64,000 bases of DNA from Notolepis coatsorum (GCA_963971535.1 OZ020593.1:18458783-18522782), one strand, 5' to 3'. Shown: positions 34,740-45,307, counted from the stretch's first letter. The notes: generated from the sequence alone by a model not told the origin. Translations and numbers: made by a program.

Positions 34740-34798
34740 CTAGTTAATACCCCACAGATACCCTGTGAGTACCCCCTGTGTGTGACCGTGCTCAGCAC

Positions 34799-34834
34799 CT
34801 GGTAGGGCTCCGTGCAGAAGCGCGTCAGGCCCTC
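34799..34834 (-). other. Candidate duplicated mini-exon, unit 2
   Basis: Same 12 codons with one synonymous change (ACC to ACG). AG acceptor-like 'aactag' and donor 'gtgctg'. See unit 1. Confidence 0.5.
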
Positions 34835-34906
34835 CTAGTTAATACCCCACAGATACCCTGTTAATACCCCCCCCCCCCCCCCTGTGTGTGTGACCGTGCT
34901 CCGCAC

Positions 34907-35197
34907 CTGGTAGGGCTCGGTGCAGAAGCGCGTCAGGCCCTCCTTGGCGATGTAGATCTCCAGCGGCTCCAGGGACTTCACCAGCACGTAGAGGCGGATG
35001 TCGAACTTCAGCTTGTCGATGAGCAGCGGCCTCTGCATGTACTCCTGCACCACGGCCTGCTTGGCCTGCGCGCCCGACATCACCCGCAGGTCGCCGGGGT
35101 CGCGGATCAGGTAGATGCCGTCGCCCTGGGAGCCGCCGTCCGGCTTGACGATGAAGGTGGGCTTCAGCGTGGCGTCGTTCTCCTTCAACAGGCGGAT
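34907..35197 (-). CDS. ttll11: TTLL11 exon with ATP-binding glycine-rich loop
   Basis: 291 nt, 97 codons, phase 0. It follows acceptor 'gccggctcag', reads IRLLKENDATLKPTFIVKPD to IAKEGLTRFCTEPYQ, and ends at donor CAG|GTGCGG. It joins in frame to 49968-50101 and 33058-33342. 'KPDGGSQGDGIYLI' is the ATP-binding loop of the TTLL ATP-grasp fold. 'QEYMQRPLLIDKLKFDIRLY' is the conserved strand region that follows. Catalytic residues look intact, so the gene is probably functional. GC content is much higher than in the surrounding introns. On the sense strand a (CT)n tract precedes the acceptor. The last 12 codons with their donor have been tandemly copied into the next intron. Confidence 0.95.
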
Positions 35198-35227
35198 CTG
35201 AGCCGGCGAGGAAGAGGAGGGAGGGAG

Positions 35228-35233
35228 GGAGGG

Positions 35234-35263
<30 letters not shown>
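35228..35263. repeat. (GA)n at TTLL11 acceptor
   Basis: Polypyrimidine (CT)n on the sense strand, about 30 nt upstream of the acceptor of 34907-35197. Confidence 0.9.
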
Positions 35264-35268
<5 letters not shown>

Positions 35269-35310
35269 GGTAACTGTAAGGAAAATGTATTAATATATAT
35301 ATATATTAGT

Positions 35311-36048
35311 GCTGTCAGGCGATTAAAAAAATGTATCTAATTAATTACAGGATTTGTAATTAATTAATCTAATTAATCGCATAACCATTTTATGCCTGAT
35401 ATTCTATATTATATAATCATATTTCAAATTGCATGTGTCCGGATGGCAGAATTCAGTACTGTATCTACAAAACCTTCTGTTTAATCATCTTCCATCTATT
35501 AATTTGCTTAGATTTTTCAGGTCTGGTCAATTTGAGCATGGTGTTATTCACAGTCAAAGATACAAAAAAAATTATTGATATTCTCATTTGGTTCATTACA
35601 ATTTACTCAAAATAAAATTTTCATTCAATCAATCACCGCGCAGATTGATTGATTGAATGAAAATGTTATTAACAGATTGCAGAATGGGTACAATACAGTA
35701 CGGCACACAATTGTTAAGGGGATGCAGACCAGGGTGCAACTTGCACCGTGCAATCCATTCTTTGTGGATCTAGCCCACAGTATTTCTGACACTGTGAATA
35801 CATTCCCTGAGATTCATAGATGTCCCTAGAATCAGATACCAAGAACATGCAAATGGACCATATTAAAAAATAAAAAAGTCTGTAAATGTGTATTCTACAT
35901 TCTTATGGAATGAATGAGATACAAAAAAATTATAAAAAAATAAATAAAAAAAACCTTTTTTTTGTAATTAATTTTGAGTTAATTTTCATAACGCAATAAT
36001 TTGCTGTGTAATTAATTAATCTAATTAACGCGATAAACTGACAGCCCT
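35311..36048. mobile_element. hAT-like MITE, reversed, with a nested insertion
   Basis: Ends 'gtgctgtcaggcgatta' and 'cgcgataaactgacagccc'. Colinear in reverse with 5361-5882 ('cagtatttctgacactg', 'aacatgcaaatggaccat'). Comparison shows that 35614-35775 is inserted. Confidence 0.85.
35614..35775 (-). mobile_element. Composite short element with LINE tail, copy 2
   Basis: Contains 'gcagaatgggtacaatacag' and the end 'ccattctttgtggatctag'. Its left side is a palindromic pair of LINE tails ('cattcaatcaatc' and 'gattgattgattgaatg') around 'accgcgca'. Confidence 0.7.
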
Positions 36049-36109
36049 AATATATATATATATATATATATATTGTTACTCTATATACATATATAGTTAC
36101 GAGCTTCCT

Positions 36110-36180
36110 GCTGACCTGTCGTACAAAACTTGTAAGTCGCTTTGGATAAAAGTGTCGGCTAAATGACTAAATGGAAATGG
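36110..36180 (+). mobile_element. L2-type tail fragment
   Basis: 'cttgtaagtcgctttggata' 'aaagtgtcggctaaatgact' is a UnaL2-like 3' tail. Confidence 0.65.
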
Positions 36181-36208
36181 AAATTATTTAGTGGAAAAGT
36201 ACATGATA

Positions 36209-37482
36209 CAGGGTTCCCACAGACATTGCAACATTTTATTCAAGGACTTTCAAGTACTTTTCTAAGCAAAATCTTTCATTAACACTTTGAGTGCCACTCA
36301 CAAGATTTCTCGTTTTTTTTTATAGGTGGTTGCATGCCACTCACGAGATTTCTCTGATTTTTATTTTATTTTTTATTTTTTGCGATCTGAAAAATTATTG
36401 CATCACCCGAGCCTACCAGAGTATAGCCGAGGGGCGCCGGCGATCACTGTGGAAAAAAGCGCCCCCTGTCGTCTCCCAGATGACATAAGTGATTTTGGAA
36501 TGGACTCAATGAAAATGAATGGGGAAAAAAATCCGGTACTCCACATTTTCCAGTTCACTGATCCAGCCGGGGTTACTAGAGTTCATTCTGGAGCCTCAGA
36601 TCCCCGCGGATCATGGAGTTCTACTGTATCGCGTTGGATCCATACACGTATCGATTTTTTCGAATGGTGATCAGGAATTGGAATATACCAGTTGGATACC
36701 ATCTGATGTCAGGTAAGGACTCTATGTTATCAGTGGTAGGATAATCAGAGTAAGTTTGATGAAGTTATAAGCTGTTTTGTGAAATGTCTTCTTTCGGTTT
36801 CACTGTAAAAGTCCGTGAGGAAATCAACGGAGCGATTATCAGTGCGCGGCCGTAATGTGCGTGCGTGCACGTATAATATTGATCATCTAGCGTTTATTTG
36901 AAAACTATTCATAAAAAGGCCGACGAATATCAACGTTGTGGAATATTCCACTAAAAGACGATTTTCATAGAATGCTCCAGAATGAGCTGTTTTTTATATC
37001 AAAACGGGGGCTTTTCTAACTGCTCTGAAACGGCAACGACGCGATAAAAAAACAATCTGCCTTCACAGCACTGACTGGAAAATAGTCTTTGATAATGCAA
37101 TGGGCAGATTAGACACATAGCCATAATTTAAAACATAGATTAGGCGATATTAACGTTAACATTGGCGCCGATGGTGGCATTCAAGCGGTAAAACGGAAAA
37201 CCAGGCGTGGCGCTGAAAGTGTTAAAAAAAGAAAAAGAAAAATCTGATCCAATATTTATGGCTTAAAACCAATTTCGACAATTAGTTATTAGTTTAAATA
37301 AAAAAATATATTTCTTGATTCAGAAATTTTTTATCATGGATGAACAAACCTTTCAATGCGAATGGTTGATTTGAATTTCAAGGACTTTTTAAGCATCTTG
37401 TAAAAAAAATTGCTGTTTAAGGAATTCCAGGCATTGACTTTTTGTAAAAAATCAAGCACTTCAAGGACCTTGTGCGAACCCG
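36209..37482. mobile_element. hAT-like element hosting a piggyBac-like MITE
   Basis: Starts 'cagggttcccacagacattg' and ends 'aaggaccttgtgcgaacccg', an inverted pair. 'ttcaaggactttcaagtac' is echoed by 'tttcaaggactttttaag'. A clean 8-bp duplication was not seen. Confidence 0.6.
36283..37221. mobile_element. piggyBac-like non-autonomous element (939 bp)
   Basis: Flanked by TTAA on both sides (36279-36282, 37222-37225). Inverted ends are 'cactttgagtgccac' and 'gtggcgctgaaagtg'. No transposase frame. Confidence 0.8.
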
Positions 37483-37499
37483 GATATATGTATATATTT

Positions 37500-37745
37500 T
37501 TTTAAACTAACCTTCAAACTAACTAACAGTACTATCATGCACTTTTCCACTAAATCTGTATATTACTACCTACTATACTAATGTCTTTACTACTATGCAC
37601 TCAAGACTGTAGCACCCAAGTTCAACACTGTTTGATGAACATTGTTACTCAGCTGATAAGAGTTGTACCCTTCCTGCTGACTTGTACAGAACTTGTAAGT
37701 CTCTTTGGATAAAAGCGTCAGCTAAATGACTAAATGTAAAATCGT
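37500..37745 (+). mobile_element. L2-type LINE/SINE 3' end
   Basis: 'ttgatgaacattgttactca' to 'ctctttggataaaagcgtca' and 'gctaaatgactaaatgt'. Reverse relatives are at 628 and 41930. Confidence 0.65.
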
Positions 37746-37806
37746 AATGATAGAACAAGGCAACTATTATTGTATCTCTAAATCACTTATAATAAGCTCT
37801 CCTTTA

Positions 37807-38233
37807 TAAATGGACTGCATTTATATAGCGCTTTTATCCAAGGCACTTGCGCGGTGATTGATTGAATGAAAATTTTATTAACATATTGCAGAATGGGTAC
37901 AATACAGTACGGCTCAATACACACAATTGTTAAGGGGAGAGCAGACCAGAGAAAGACTTTCATCTTGTTTACATCAGGGTCCCCCATTTTCTATTCATAA
38001 TGAATTGTAATTAAGGGTGCAATTAGCACCGTGCAATCCATTCTTTGTGGATCTAGGCCAAAGTGTCCTTGAGCAAGACACGTAAGTTAACCCCTAACTG
38101 CTCCCGATGCGCAGGATGGAACTTTGCACGGTCGCCTCCGCTGTCGGTGTGTGAATGTCTGAGTGAACGGGTGAATGTGAGGTGTAAATTGTAAAGTGCT
38201 TTGGATAAAAGAGTTATATAAATGCAGTCCATT
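37807..38233. mobile_element. SINE/composite foldback cluster
   Basis: A reversed SINE A tail (37807-37848), then composite element copy 3 (37851-38056, ending 'ttctttgtggatctagg'), then a forward SINE A body (38057-38233). The ends 'aaatggactgcatttatata' and 'tatataaatgcagtccattt' are perfectly inverted. Confidence 0.7.
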
Positions 38234-38599
38234 TACTATGATTTGCTCAAGCAGCAAATTAACATCCGACTCCACTCCTTTGAAGAGAAGGAGTGATTTA
38301 ATGCTGCTTTTGTCACAGAGAGAACAGCCCAATCACAATAACTGATATTAGCCGTGGATATCAAATTAAAGCGCCCCTTTGACTATAATGACCATTATTG
38401 GCAGAAATAAAGAAAGATTTTTCTGCCTTTGAGGACAGCAAGCGAATTAAGTGGAGCGAACTCATCTAAATATGAGTGAAAGGTTTTTTCTTTTTTTCTA
38501 AAACACAGGCCTTCATTTCATAATCAACTGCATACTGCAGTTCAGAAATAGCTCACTACCAGGATTGAGTTTAGTAAGTTAGTCATAGAAATATAATTT

Positions 38600-39638
38600 A
38601 TTATTCAATATCTATGGTTACCATGGTTACCTGCCAGCTGAAGACTCTGGCAGGAGCACTCATTCAAGGGTACGACGACTATGCTTGCACCTCATGGTAC
38701 CAAAGCACCTCAAAGGCGCTAAAAACAAAATTACAAACATCTCAAAACAAACTGGTCAGACTACTGCTTGACCTTACTCCTAGAACCCACCTCACCCCTG
38801 CCCACTTTGACAACCTAGGATGGCTTAGAGTAGACGACAGAGTACAGCAACTTGCAATGGGCGTGGTCTACAAGATACACTACACGACCAAGGTACCCAT
38901 GTACATGTCAAAATACTTCCCAAAGGTCAGTGAATACCACGATCACAACACCAGAGGGAGCTCCACAAATCATGTTAAACCCAGATTCGGCTCAAACAAG
39001 GGACTAAACACGTTTCGCAATTATGCCACATCAATGTGGAACGCCCTACCCAAAGCTGTAAAGGAATGTGAATCACTACCCACTTTCAAAACCACTCTCA
39101 AAGAACACCTACGGGAGACTGCAATTCGAAACTGGCCCCTGTAAATGTCCTAACCCAACCCCCTCCAATGTACAGTAATTTACCTAGTATGGTTGTCAAT
39201 ATTCCAATGTACAGTTTTGCTTGTTTGTACAGTGTCCCCCCCCCCCCCCCCAACCCCCTCCAATGTAAATTACCTAGTATGGTTGTCAATATCCCAATGT
39301 ACAGTTTTGCTTGTACAGTTGTACAGTGTTTCCCCCCCCAACCCCTCCCTACCCCCCCCCCCCACACAACCCCACCCAACCTCCTCCAATGTACAGTTTT
39401 TACGTCAAATGTATATAATCCCTTTTCTGGACTCTTTTTGTATCACAAACAGTACTGTATTTGCAAATCTGGTATGTCATAAATGTATAGATGTAGCAGT
39501 ACTGTCTATCTGTATGTCATGTATGTCATATATGTCCTGATGAACTGAAAATGTCTTTCTCTGGTCTGCATCCCCTTAACAATTGTGTGTATTGAGCTGT
39601 ACTGTATTGTACCCATTCTGCAATCTGTTAATAAAGTT

Positions 39639-39660
<22 letters not shown>
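38600..39660 (+). mobile_element. LINE reverse-transcriptase C-terminal fragment and 3' tail
   Basis: The frame 38614-39144 (176 aa) reads like the C-terminal end of an L2/RTE-like ORF2 ('TSQNKLVRLLLDL', 'TFRNYATSMWNALPKAV'). The 3' UTR contains a tandem duplicate of about 90 bp at 39160-39350 and C-runs, and ends 'tgcaatctgttaataaagt' plus (atca)n at 39640-39668. It has no 5' part. This tail is the one shared with the composite elements. Confidence 0.8.
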
Positions 39661-39668
<8 letters not shown>

Positions 39669-39670
<2 letters not shown>

Positions 39671-40084
39671 GCTCATACAATTCCATGCTTTTCGGTGTTA
39701 CTTTACTGCCCCCTAGAGCACAGTCAGTGAATCTCTGTGTCCTGTATCATATAAATGTTCTCTAGTCTATGCTGAGCCTTTACATCTCTGGTCCGTTTCA
39801 CTTTATTCAATATCCACTTAGGCTGCTCCTTGATTAGAGTTGAATCCACTGCTGCGACACAGAGAGCTTGTCTGCTGTGGACTGTGGTTAGTATTGTGGT
39901 CCTCTGGCGCCCCCCTCTGTCTGGATACAGTAAACACACTCATAGCTGCTCTTGGGTTTAGTTCATCAAGAATAGATGAAGAACTGAGAAGATGTCATAA
40001 TGTGATTATGATTAATCACTAATAATAGATACAACGCCCATCACTGTGTCCTTTATGAGGAGGTTTGTTGGTCCTCTCTGATGG
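39669..40084. other. No clear feature
   Basis: Single-copy-looking DNA. No exon or repeat was recognised. Confidence 0.4.
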
Positions 40085-40200
40085 AGAGGTGAAGGAAGGG
40101 TGCACTGCACTTACAACACAAGACAACATTGGATTATCTTGTGTTCATGATCATGGGAAGCAAAAATCCTAATTGGAATAGAAACGCTACCCAACCCTAT
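40085..40200 (+). mobile_element. Uninterrupted relative of the 3.74-kb repeat
   Basis: 'gaagggtgcactgcacttac' through 'tgttcatgatcatgggaagc' to 'ctacccaaccctatt'. Serves as the empty site for the insertion at 3812-4012. Confidence 0.6.
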
Positions 40201-40667
40201 TGTCTAATACAGCTATCTGGACAATAAAGTGTAAAATGTTGAGGGGTCAAAACAATCCTTCCTTGCACCATAGACATAATCCTTCATCGTGAATCCATGA
40301 GCGTGGATGATTGACACACCTGTTCTGTTCAGACAAGTACACTAGGTACCGATAGGCCTGGCTGTGACTATTCTGTTGCCATTAACAATCCCTCGTGGGG
40401 GGGGGGGGGGGGCAGAATTGTCTGGAACTTTTCCATTTCTAGCTATTGCAACAGCAGAATGATGTGACGTTTATCAATGGATTGTACAAAGTTCTACAAT
40501 CTACAAACTGCAGGTGAAATGAAGAACATCCTATGTTGTACTCTCAAAATTAAGGGAATGGTTGTCATTTAAACAACATGCAGAGGATCTTCTTGTTTTC
40601 ATCTAACCTTCATACACCCCTACTAACAACATTATGACACAGGACACTTCACTCATGGTTCATCAGA
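40201..40667. other. No clear feature
   Basis: Contains a G-run at 40398-40412. Nothing else was recognised. Confidence 0.4.
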
Positions 40668-41339
40668 GTGTGTATGTGTACTGTATGTGTATGTGTATGT
40701 GTACTGTATGTGTATGTGTACTGTATGTGTATGTGTACTGTATGTGTATGTGTACTGTATGTGTATGTGTGTACTGTATGTGTATGTGTACTGTATGTGT
40801 ATGTGTGTACTGTATGTGTATGTGTACTGTATGTGTATGTGTGTGTACTGTATGTGTACTGTATGTGTACCGTATGTGTACTGTATGTGTACTGTGTGTG
40901 TACTGTATGTGTACCGTATGTGTACTGTATGTGTATGTGTACTGTATGTGTATGTGTACTGTATGTGTATGTGTGTACTGTATGTGTATGTGTACTGTAT
41001 GTGTATGTGTGTGTACTGTATGTGTATGTGTACTGTATGTGTATGTGTGTGTACTGTATGTGTACTGTATGTGTATGTGTATGTGTACTGTATGTGTATG
41101 TGTGTGTACTGTATGTGTATGTGTACTGTATGTGTATGTGTGTGTACTGTATGTGTACTGTATGTGTACTGTATGTGTATGTGTACTGTATGTGTATGTG
41201 TGTGTACTGTATGTGTACTGTATGTGTACCGTATGTGTACTGTATGTGTACTGTGTGTGTACTGTATGTGTACCGTATGTGTACTGTATGTGTATGTGTA
41301 CTGTATGTGTATGTGTGTACTGTGTGTGTGTGTGTGTAC

Positions 41340-41374
<35 letters not shown>

Positions 41375-41404
41375 ATGTGTATATGTGTATGTGTGTGTGT
41401 GTGT
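40668..41404. repeat. Complex (TGTACTGTATGTG)n satellite
   Basis: Interleaved 6-, 12- and 18-bp units of tgtatg/tgtact. It opens long Cys/Met/Val frames on the plus strand and His/Thr frames on the minus strand that are not genes. Confidence 0.95.
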
Positions 41405-41846
41405 AATGGGTGGTATGGATGTGGTGCAGTAGGGAGGGGGGTCTTGGTCAGCTGGTCATGTGACCTGCCTGGCTGCCCGACAGGCTTGACCTCAGCAGCA
41501 GCAGGTCCTGGGGGAGCGAGACACACGGGGCGCGAGGGCGGCCATGACCACGACCCCTGAGGGTCAGACAACTTCACCCTGCGAATGACGACCCGTGACC
41601 TTTCGCTCGGGCTGCTTGGAGAATGAGTTAGTGTTATCGTGTTGTGTGGCCGTGATGAGAACTCGGGAGCTGGATAAAGACCACGTCGTGATAAGCAGGC
41701 GAACAGCTGGTCAGCTGGGCGGAGCCAGATGGAAGGGGCACGTGTTTGACCCCGAGCAGAACAGATGCTCCTGATGATTAGGGATCATTCACCTCTTAGT
41801 CCATTACTGTTACGTTAATGATTAGTCAACAAAGCCCTATGACTAT
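41405..41846. other. Unassigned, moderately GC-rich stretch
   Basis: No splice-bounded exon found. Open frames continue only from the adjacent satellite. Confidence 0.4.
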
Positions 41847-41929
41847 TAGTGTTGTCACGATACCAACATTTTGACTTGATTTGATTTTATTGCCAACAAA
41901 CATAACAACATTGACAGATCAACATTTGT

Positions 41930-42100
41930 ATTTACATTTACATTTAGTCATTTAGCTGACGCTTTTATCCAAAGCGACTTACAAGTTCTGTACGACAAGT
42001 CATCAGGAAGGGTACAACTCTATCAGCTGAGTAACAATGTTCATCAAAGTGTTGAGTGCTACAGTGTAGGTTAGTTTATTAGGACAAGTGCATGACAGTA
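41930..42100 (-). mobile_element. L2-type tail fragment
   Basis: 'acatttagtcatttagctga' and 'cttttatccaaagcgactta', reversed UnaL2-like tail. Confidence 0.65.
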
Positions 42101-42176
42101 AGGTTAGTTAGGGTTAGATTTTTATTTAATTTAATATTTGTTTTGCCTTGTCAGGGATAAAACGAAAAGTCCAGGA

Positions 42177-42562
42177 CGCCTATATGCTAATACCAACGCA
42201 GTTGTGCGTTTTGCGAATCTGATTGGCCACTGACGTTTCTGGTCATGTGACATCGTGTGACGGCAAGTTCTTTCGACGGTTAAGCTTAGGCACTCTTTCG
42301 AAGTTGGTTAAGGTTAGAGTTTGTCTTAGAGCGTGACGGCAAGTTCTTTCGACGGTTAAGCTTAGGCACTCTTTCGAAGTTGGTTAAGGTTAGAGTTTGT
42401 CTTAGAGCATGGCGATAGAACGCCAGGTAGTTTGCAGGCTGTTCGATGCGGAAATGGGCAAAGACACAGCTCGTCACGCTATTGGGCGCACATGTCACAT
42501 GACCAGAAACGTCAGTGGCCAATCAGATTCGCAAATCGCACAACTGCGTTGGCATTAGCATA
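42177..42562. mobile_element. MITE with long inverted ends, copy 2
   Basis: Inverted ends of about 65 bp ('gattggccactgacgtttct' and 'agaaacgtcagtggccaatc'). Flanked by gtccagga at 42169-42176 and 42563-42570. Inside is a 76-bp tandem duplication starting at 42257 and 42333. The core is shared with 26393-26677. Confidence 0.8.
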
Positions 42563-42840
42563 GTCCAGGACTTATTTCCATCATTGTCCCTGTTGTTACT
42601 GGTTGCAAGTGGCACTATGGCATCTGAAGTGCATCAAGCATTCTTAGTGCATAATCTAAAGTGCATTCGTAGTAGTATTCATGTTTCAGTTTAAAAATGT
42701 TTTAATAAAAAGCATCATTCATGTTCATTGGTGCATTAAAAACAATGATTATTTTCATCAACAAAGTGCATAGAGACTTCAATACCAATACCAGCCTCAA
42801 GTATCACAATACCGGTTCTAAAACGATACCGCGGCAAAAA

Positions 42841-43124
42841 CCTAAAACATCAGGAAAAGTTAAAGTAATGGAATATAATATTAGATGACAGAACATGAAA
42901 AATGATTTATAAAATAATTTTCTTATCAATGTTCTGATGCTGTTGAAACTTTAAATAATCAAAAATAATAAAATGATTCTGTTGCAGCCGCTGAACCATA
43001 TACTGTAGCTAATCTCCATTTGTTATGATTATTATTCGACAAAGGATTTCTCAGGTTGAGGACAGCCGTGATGATAATTGTCCTCGTATTTAATTTCACA
43101 TTTAACTATTACTATTAGCTACTG
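42841..43124. other. AT-rich, no clear feature
   Basis: No gene or clear repeat. Confidence 0.4.
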
Positions 43125-43183
43125 GATACCTGCATTTCCCCAAGGGGATTAATAAAGTATCTATCTATCTATCTATCTACAGG

Positions 43184-43254
<71 letters not shown>

Positions 43255-43257
43255 ATC
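43125..43257 (+). mobile_element. LINE 3' tail with (ATCT)n
   Basis: 'ctgcatttccccaaggggat' 'taataaagtatctatctatc' is a typical fish LINE end that continues into a 110-bp (TATC)n tract. Confidence 0.75.
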
Positions 43258-43489
43258 CTCTTATTCATCTGGTTTATACGTTACGTCTGGAGTTACAACG
43301 TGGAGCGCAAACCACATGCCATGACATTTCACATGTCTGACAGTGATTCAGGCTCTGTCCTGAAAAACACTTTAGTCGCTAAATGTTTTATTCCTTGCAG
43401 TATTTATTGCTCCAGGCTGCAAAGATAAGCACCGCGTTGGTGAGGTCAGATTTCAGAATTAATTGAGAGACGTCAGGGTCTGTCTACTA

Positions 43490-43646
43490 GGGTTAGACCC
43501 ATATGGGTTTTTCAGCGCCGATACAGATACCAATTATTAGTAAATCAAGGAGGCCAATAGCTGATATTTGCAGACCGATATTCAATTGCAGTACATCTTT
43601 CTTATTTCTTTGTGTGAAAATGTACAGCAACACAAACCCTAAAAAT
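43490..43646. mobile_element. Partial hAT-like repeat
   Basis: 'agggttagacccatatgggt' and 'ccgatacagatacca' resemble the end of another hAT-type element. It is interrupted by the MITE at 43647. Confidence 0.45.
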
Positions 43647-44009
43647 TAGGAATGTCCGACATTATCGGCCTACCGATATTATCGGCCGATATCGGCATTA
43701 AAATGTGATATCGGAAAATATCGGTATCGGTTTTCAATTTTTTTTCTTTTTTTTTTTTACATTTCTATAACCTTTATTTGCCCAGGCAAGCAAGTAAGAA
43801 CAAATTCTGATTTTATTTATTGTCAAAAGTATGCATAATGTTGTGTTAATTCCACAACAAGAGATATGTAATGTTAATTACCTGAAATTATAAAACAGGG
43901 GGGGACCCTGCATATATTGGTATCGGTTGATATCGGTTGATATCGGTATCGGAAATTAAGAGTTGGACAATATCGGTATAGGTAAAAAAGCCAATATCGA
44001 GCATCCCTA
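43647..44009. mobile_element. hAT-like MITE (tagggatgtccgat family), copy 3
   Basis: Ends 'taggaatgtccgacatta' and 'tatcgagcatcccta'. Perfect 8-bp duplication ctaaaaat (43639-43646, 44010-44017). Confidence 0.9.
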
Positions 44010-44149
44010 CTAAAAATAACAGTACTTACTTACTTACTAAGGTGAAGAGGTAAGTTTTTTGCTTACTTTTTAAAATATTTAGTGAAGGTGTAGGAAGTGT
44101 AAGGTGAAGAGTAAGTAAGTACTTACTTACGTACTTACTTACTTAATTC

Positions 44150-44399
44150 ACCTTAGCCTTTTAATCTGACACATACTCATTACATCCACACTGTGATTAT
44201 TGTACTGTAAATGAGACCTATTTTATTGCACTGCTTTTATTCTGTCTCTTTTATACTCATTTTATGTCTGCACCTTACGCATTGCTTTTATTTTGACTAT
44301 ATTTATGCCAATTCTATGCTCATTTTATGCCTACGTCTATTGTATGTCTACATTACTGCTGTGAAGCACTTTGGGATGCAATTCTTGTATGAAATAAAG

Positions 44400-44440
<41 letters not shown>

Positions 44441-44442
44441 GG
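44150..44442 (+). mobile_element. LINE 3' UTR with (ATT)n tail
   Basis: 'gctgtgaagcactttgggat' and 'gaaataaagtttattatta' form a LINE end followed by ATT repeats. Confidence 0.65.
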
Positions 44443-44740
44443 GCATCGTTCTGTTCAGCATCAGCATCAGTTGATTTGTTACGAGTGTTGTAGGTCAACC
44501 TCTCTGAGCACAGCCAACGGCAGGCTGAGGGGGCGTGGCCTCCTGCTCACTAGACTCTATAAATGCTTGATACCAGGACAAGGTTACAGCACTCAGCTGG
44601 ACACGGCTGATGGATGTCAATCAGTAACCCGAGTGCATGATGTGTCTTATGTAAGATCAAAGGGCCCTAGTCATCATTTTCAACTGTCAACGACCGTTCT
44701 AACATGTTGGGTACCTTTACATCAGCATGCCTTCTGTTAA
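44443..44740. other. No clear feature
   Basis: Unique-looking DNA without gene signals. Confidence 0.4.
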
Positions 44741-44754
44741 AAAAATGCAACAGG

Positions 44755-45004
44755 GGGAGCTCCAGTAGCTCACCACGTACCGCGAGTGCTATTTCATCGC
44801 CGTGGACAACCGCGCTCGCGCGGATCTGGGGCTGAGCGCGTTCGAATCCCGGACGGCAGCCGTGCCTTTCCCAGAGTGTCTACCCCCCCATCTGAACCCT
44901 TTCAGCCTGCTTCTGTCGGTCGAACTTGACCAAGTATGAATGAGAAGAAAAAGCGATAAACGCTAAAAGAACCAGGTGACTGGTCAAAAAGTTAAAAAAA
45001 AAAT
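44755..45004 (+). mobile_element. tRNA-derived SINE (third family) with target duplication
   Basis: 'agctccagtagctcacca' and 'gcgttcgaatcccggac' act as A/B-box-like elements. A-rich tail at 44993-45004. Flanked by aaaaatgcaacagg (44741-44754, repeated at about 45006-45019). Confidence 0.8.
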
Positions 45005-45059
45005 AAAAAATGCAACAGGTTTGAAAAACACACCTTTAAGGGGGACCATACAGATCTAA

Positions 45060-45216
45060 ATATGAGTTTTGATGTTAGCATGTTTTGTTTTTAACTTCCT
45101 ATTGTTTGTTTTGTTTTTAACTTTGACTTCCCAAGATCACTATTTTAACTGTCTTGTTCTGCTTTTATGCCCTGTAAGGTGACCTTGGGTTGGGTGTCTT
45201 GAAAGGTATATAAAAT

Positions 45217-45307
<91 letters not shown>
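45060..45307 (+). mobile_element. LINE 3' UTR with 90-bp (ATT)n tail
   Basis: 'gtaaggtgaccttgggttgg' and 'gtcttgaaaggtatataaaa' lead into (ATT)n at 45218-45307. A relative lies at 53.33-53.47 kb. Confidence 0.65.

Larger units (their letters stand above)
34681..34906 (-). repeat. Tandem repeat of TTLL11 exon end plus intron start
   Basis: Two units of about 95-106 bp repeat the last 36 nt of the exon at 34907-35197, its GT donor and about 60 nt of intron. The second unit leads into a poly-C run at 34867-34882 beside the genuine donor. Confidence 0.9.
41847..42840. mobile_element. Possible hAT-like MITE carrying two insertions
   Basis: Left end 'tagtgttgtcacgatacc' resembles the 10761 element. 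'ttctaaaacgataccgcgg' lies at the right. Between them are an L2 tail (41930-42100) and the MITE at 42177-42562. The right boundary is uncertain. Confidence 0.45.

Noticed and set aside
38614-39144. 176-aa frame as a host gene
   Set aside because: Matches the C-terminal part of LINE reverse transcriptases and is followed by a LINE 3' tail with (atca)n.
40634-41577. Roughly 300-aa Cys/Met/Val and His/Thr frames
   Set aside because: Translation of a TGTATG/TGTACT satellite on both strands.
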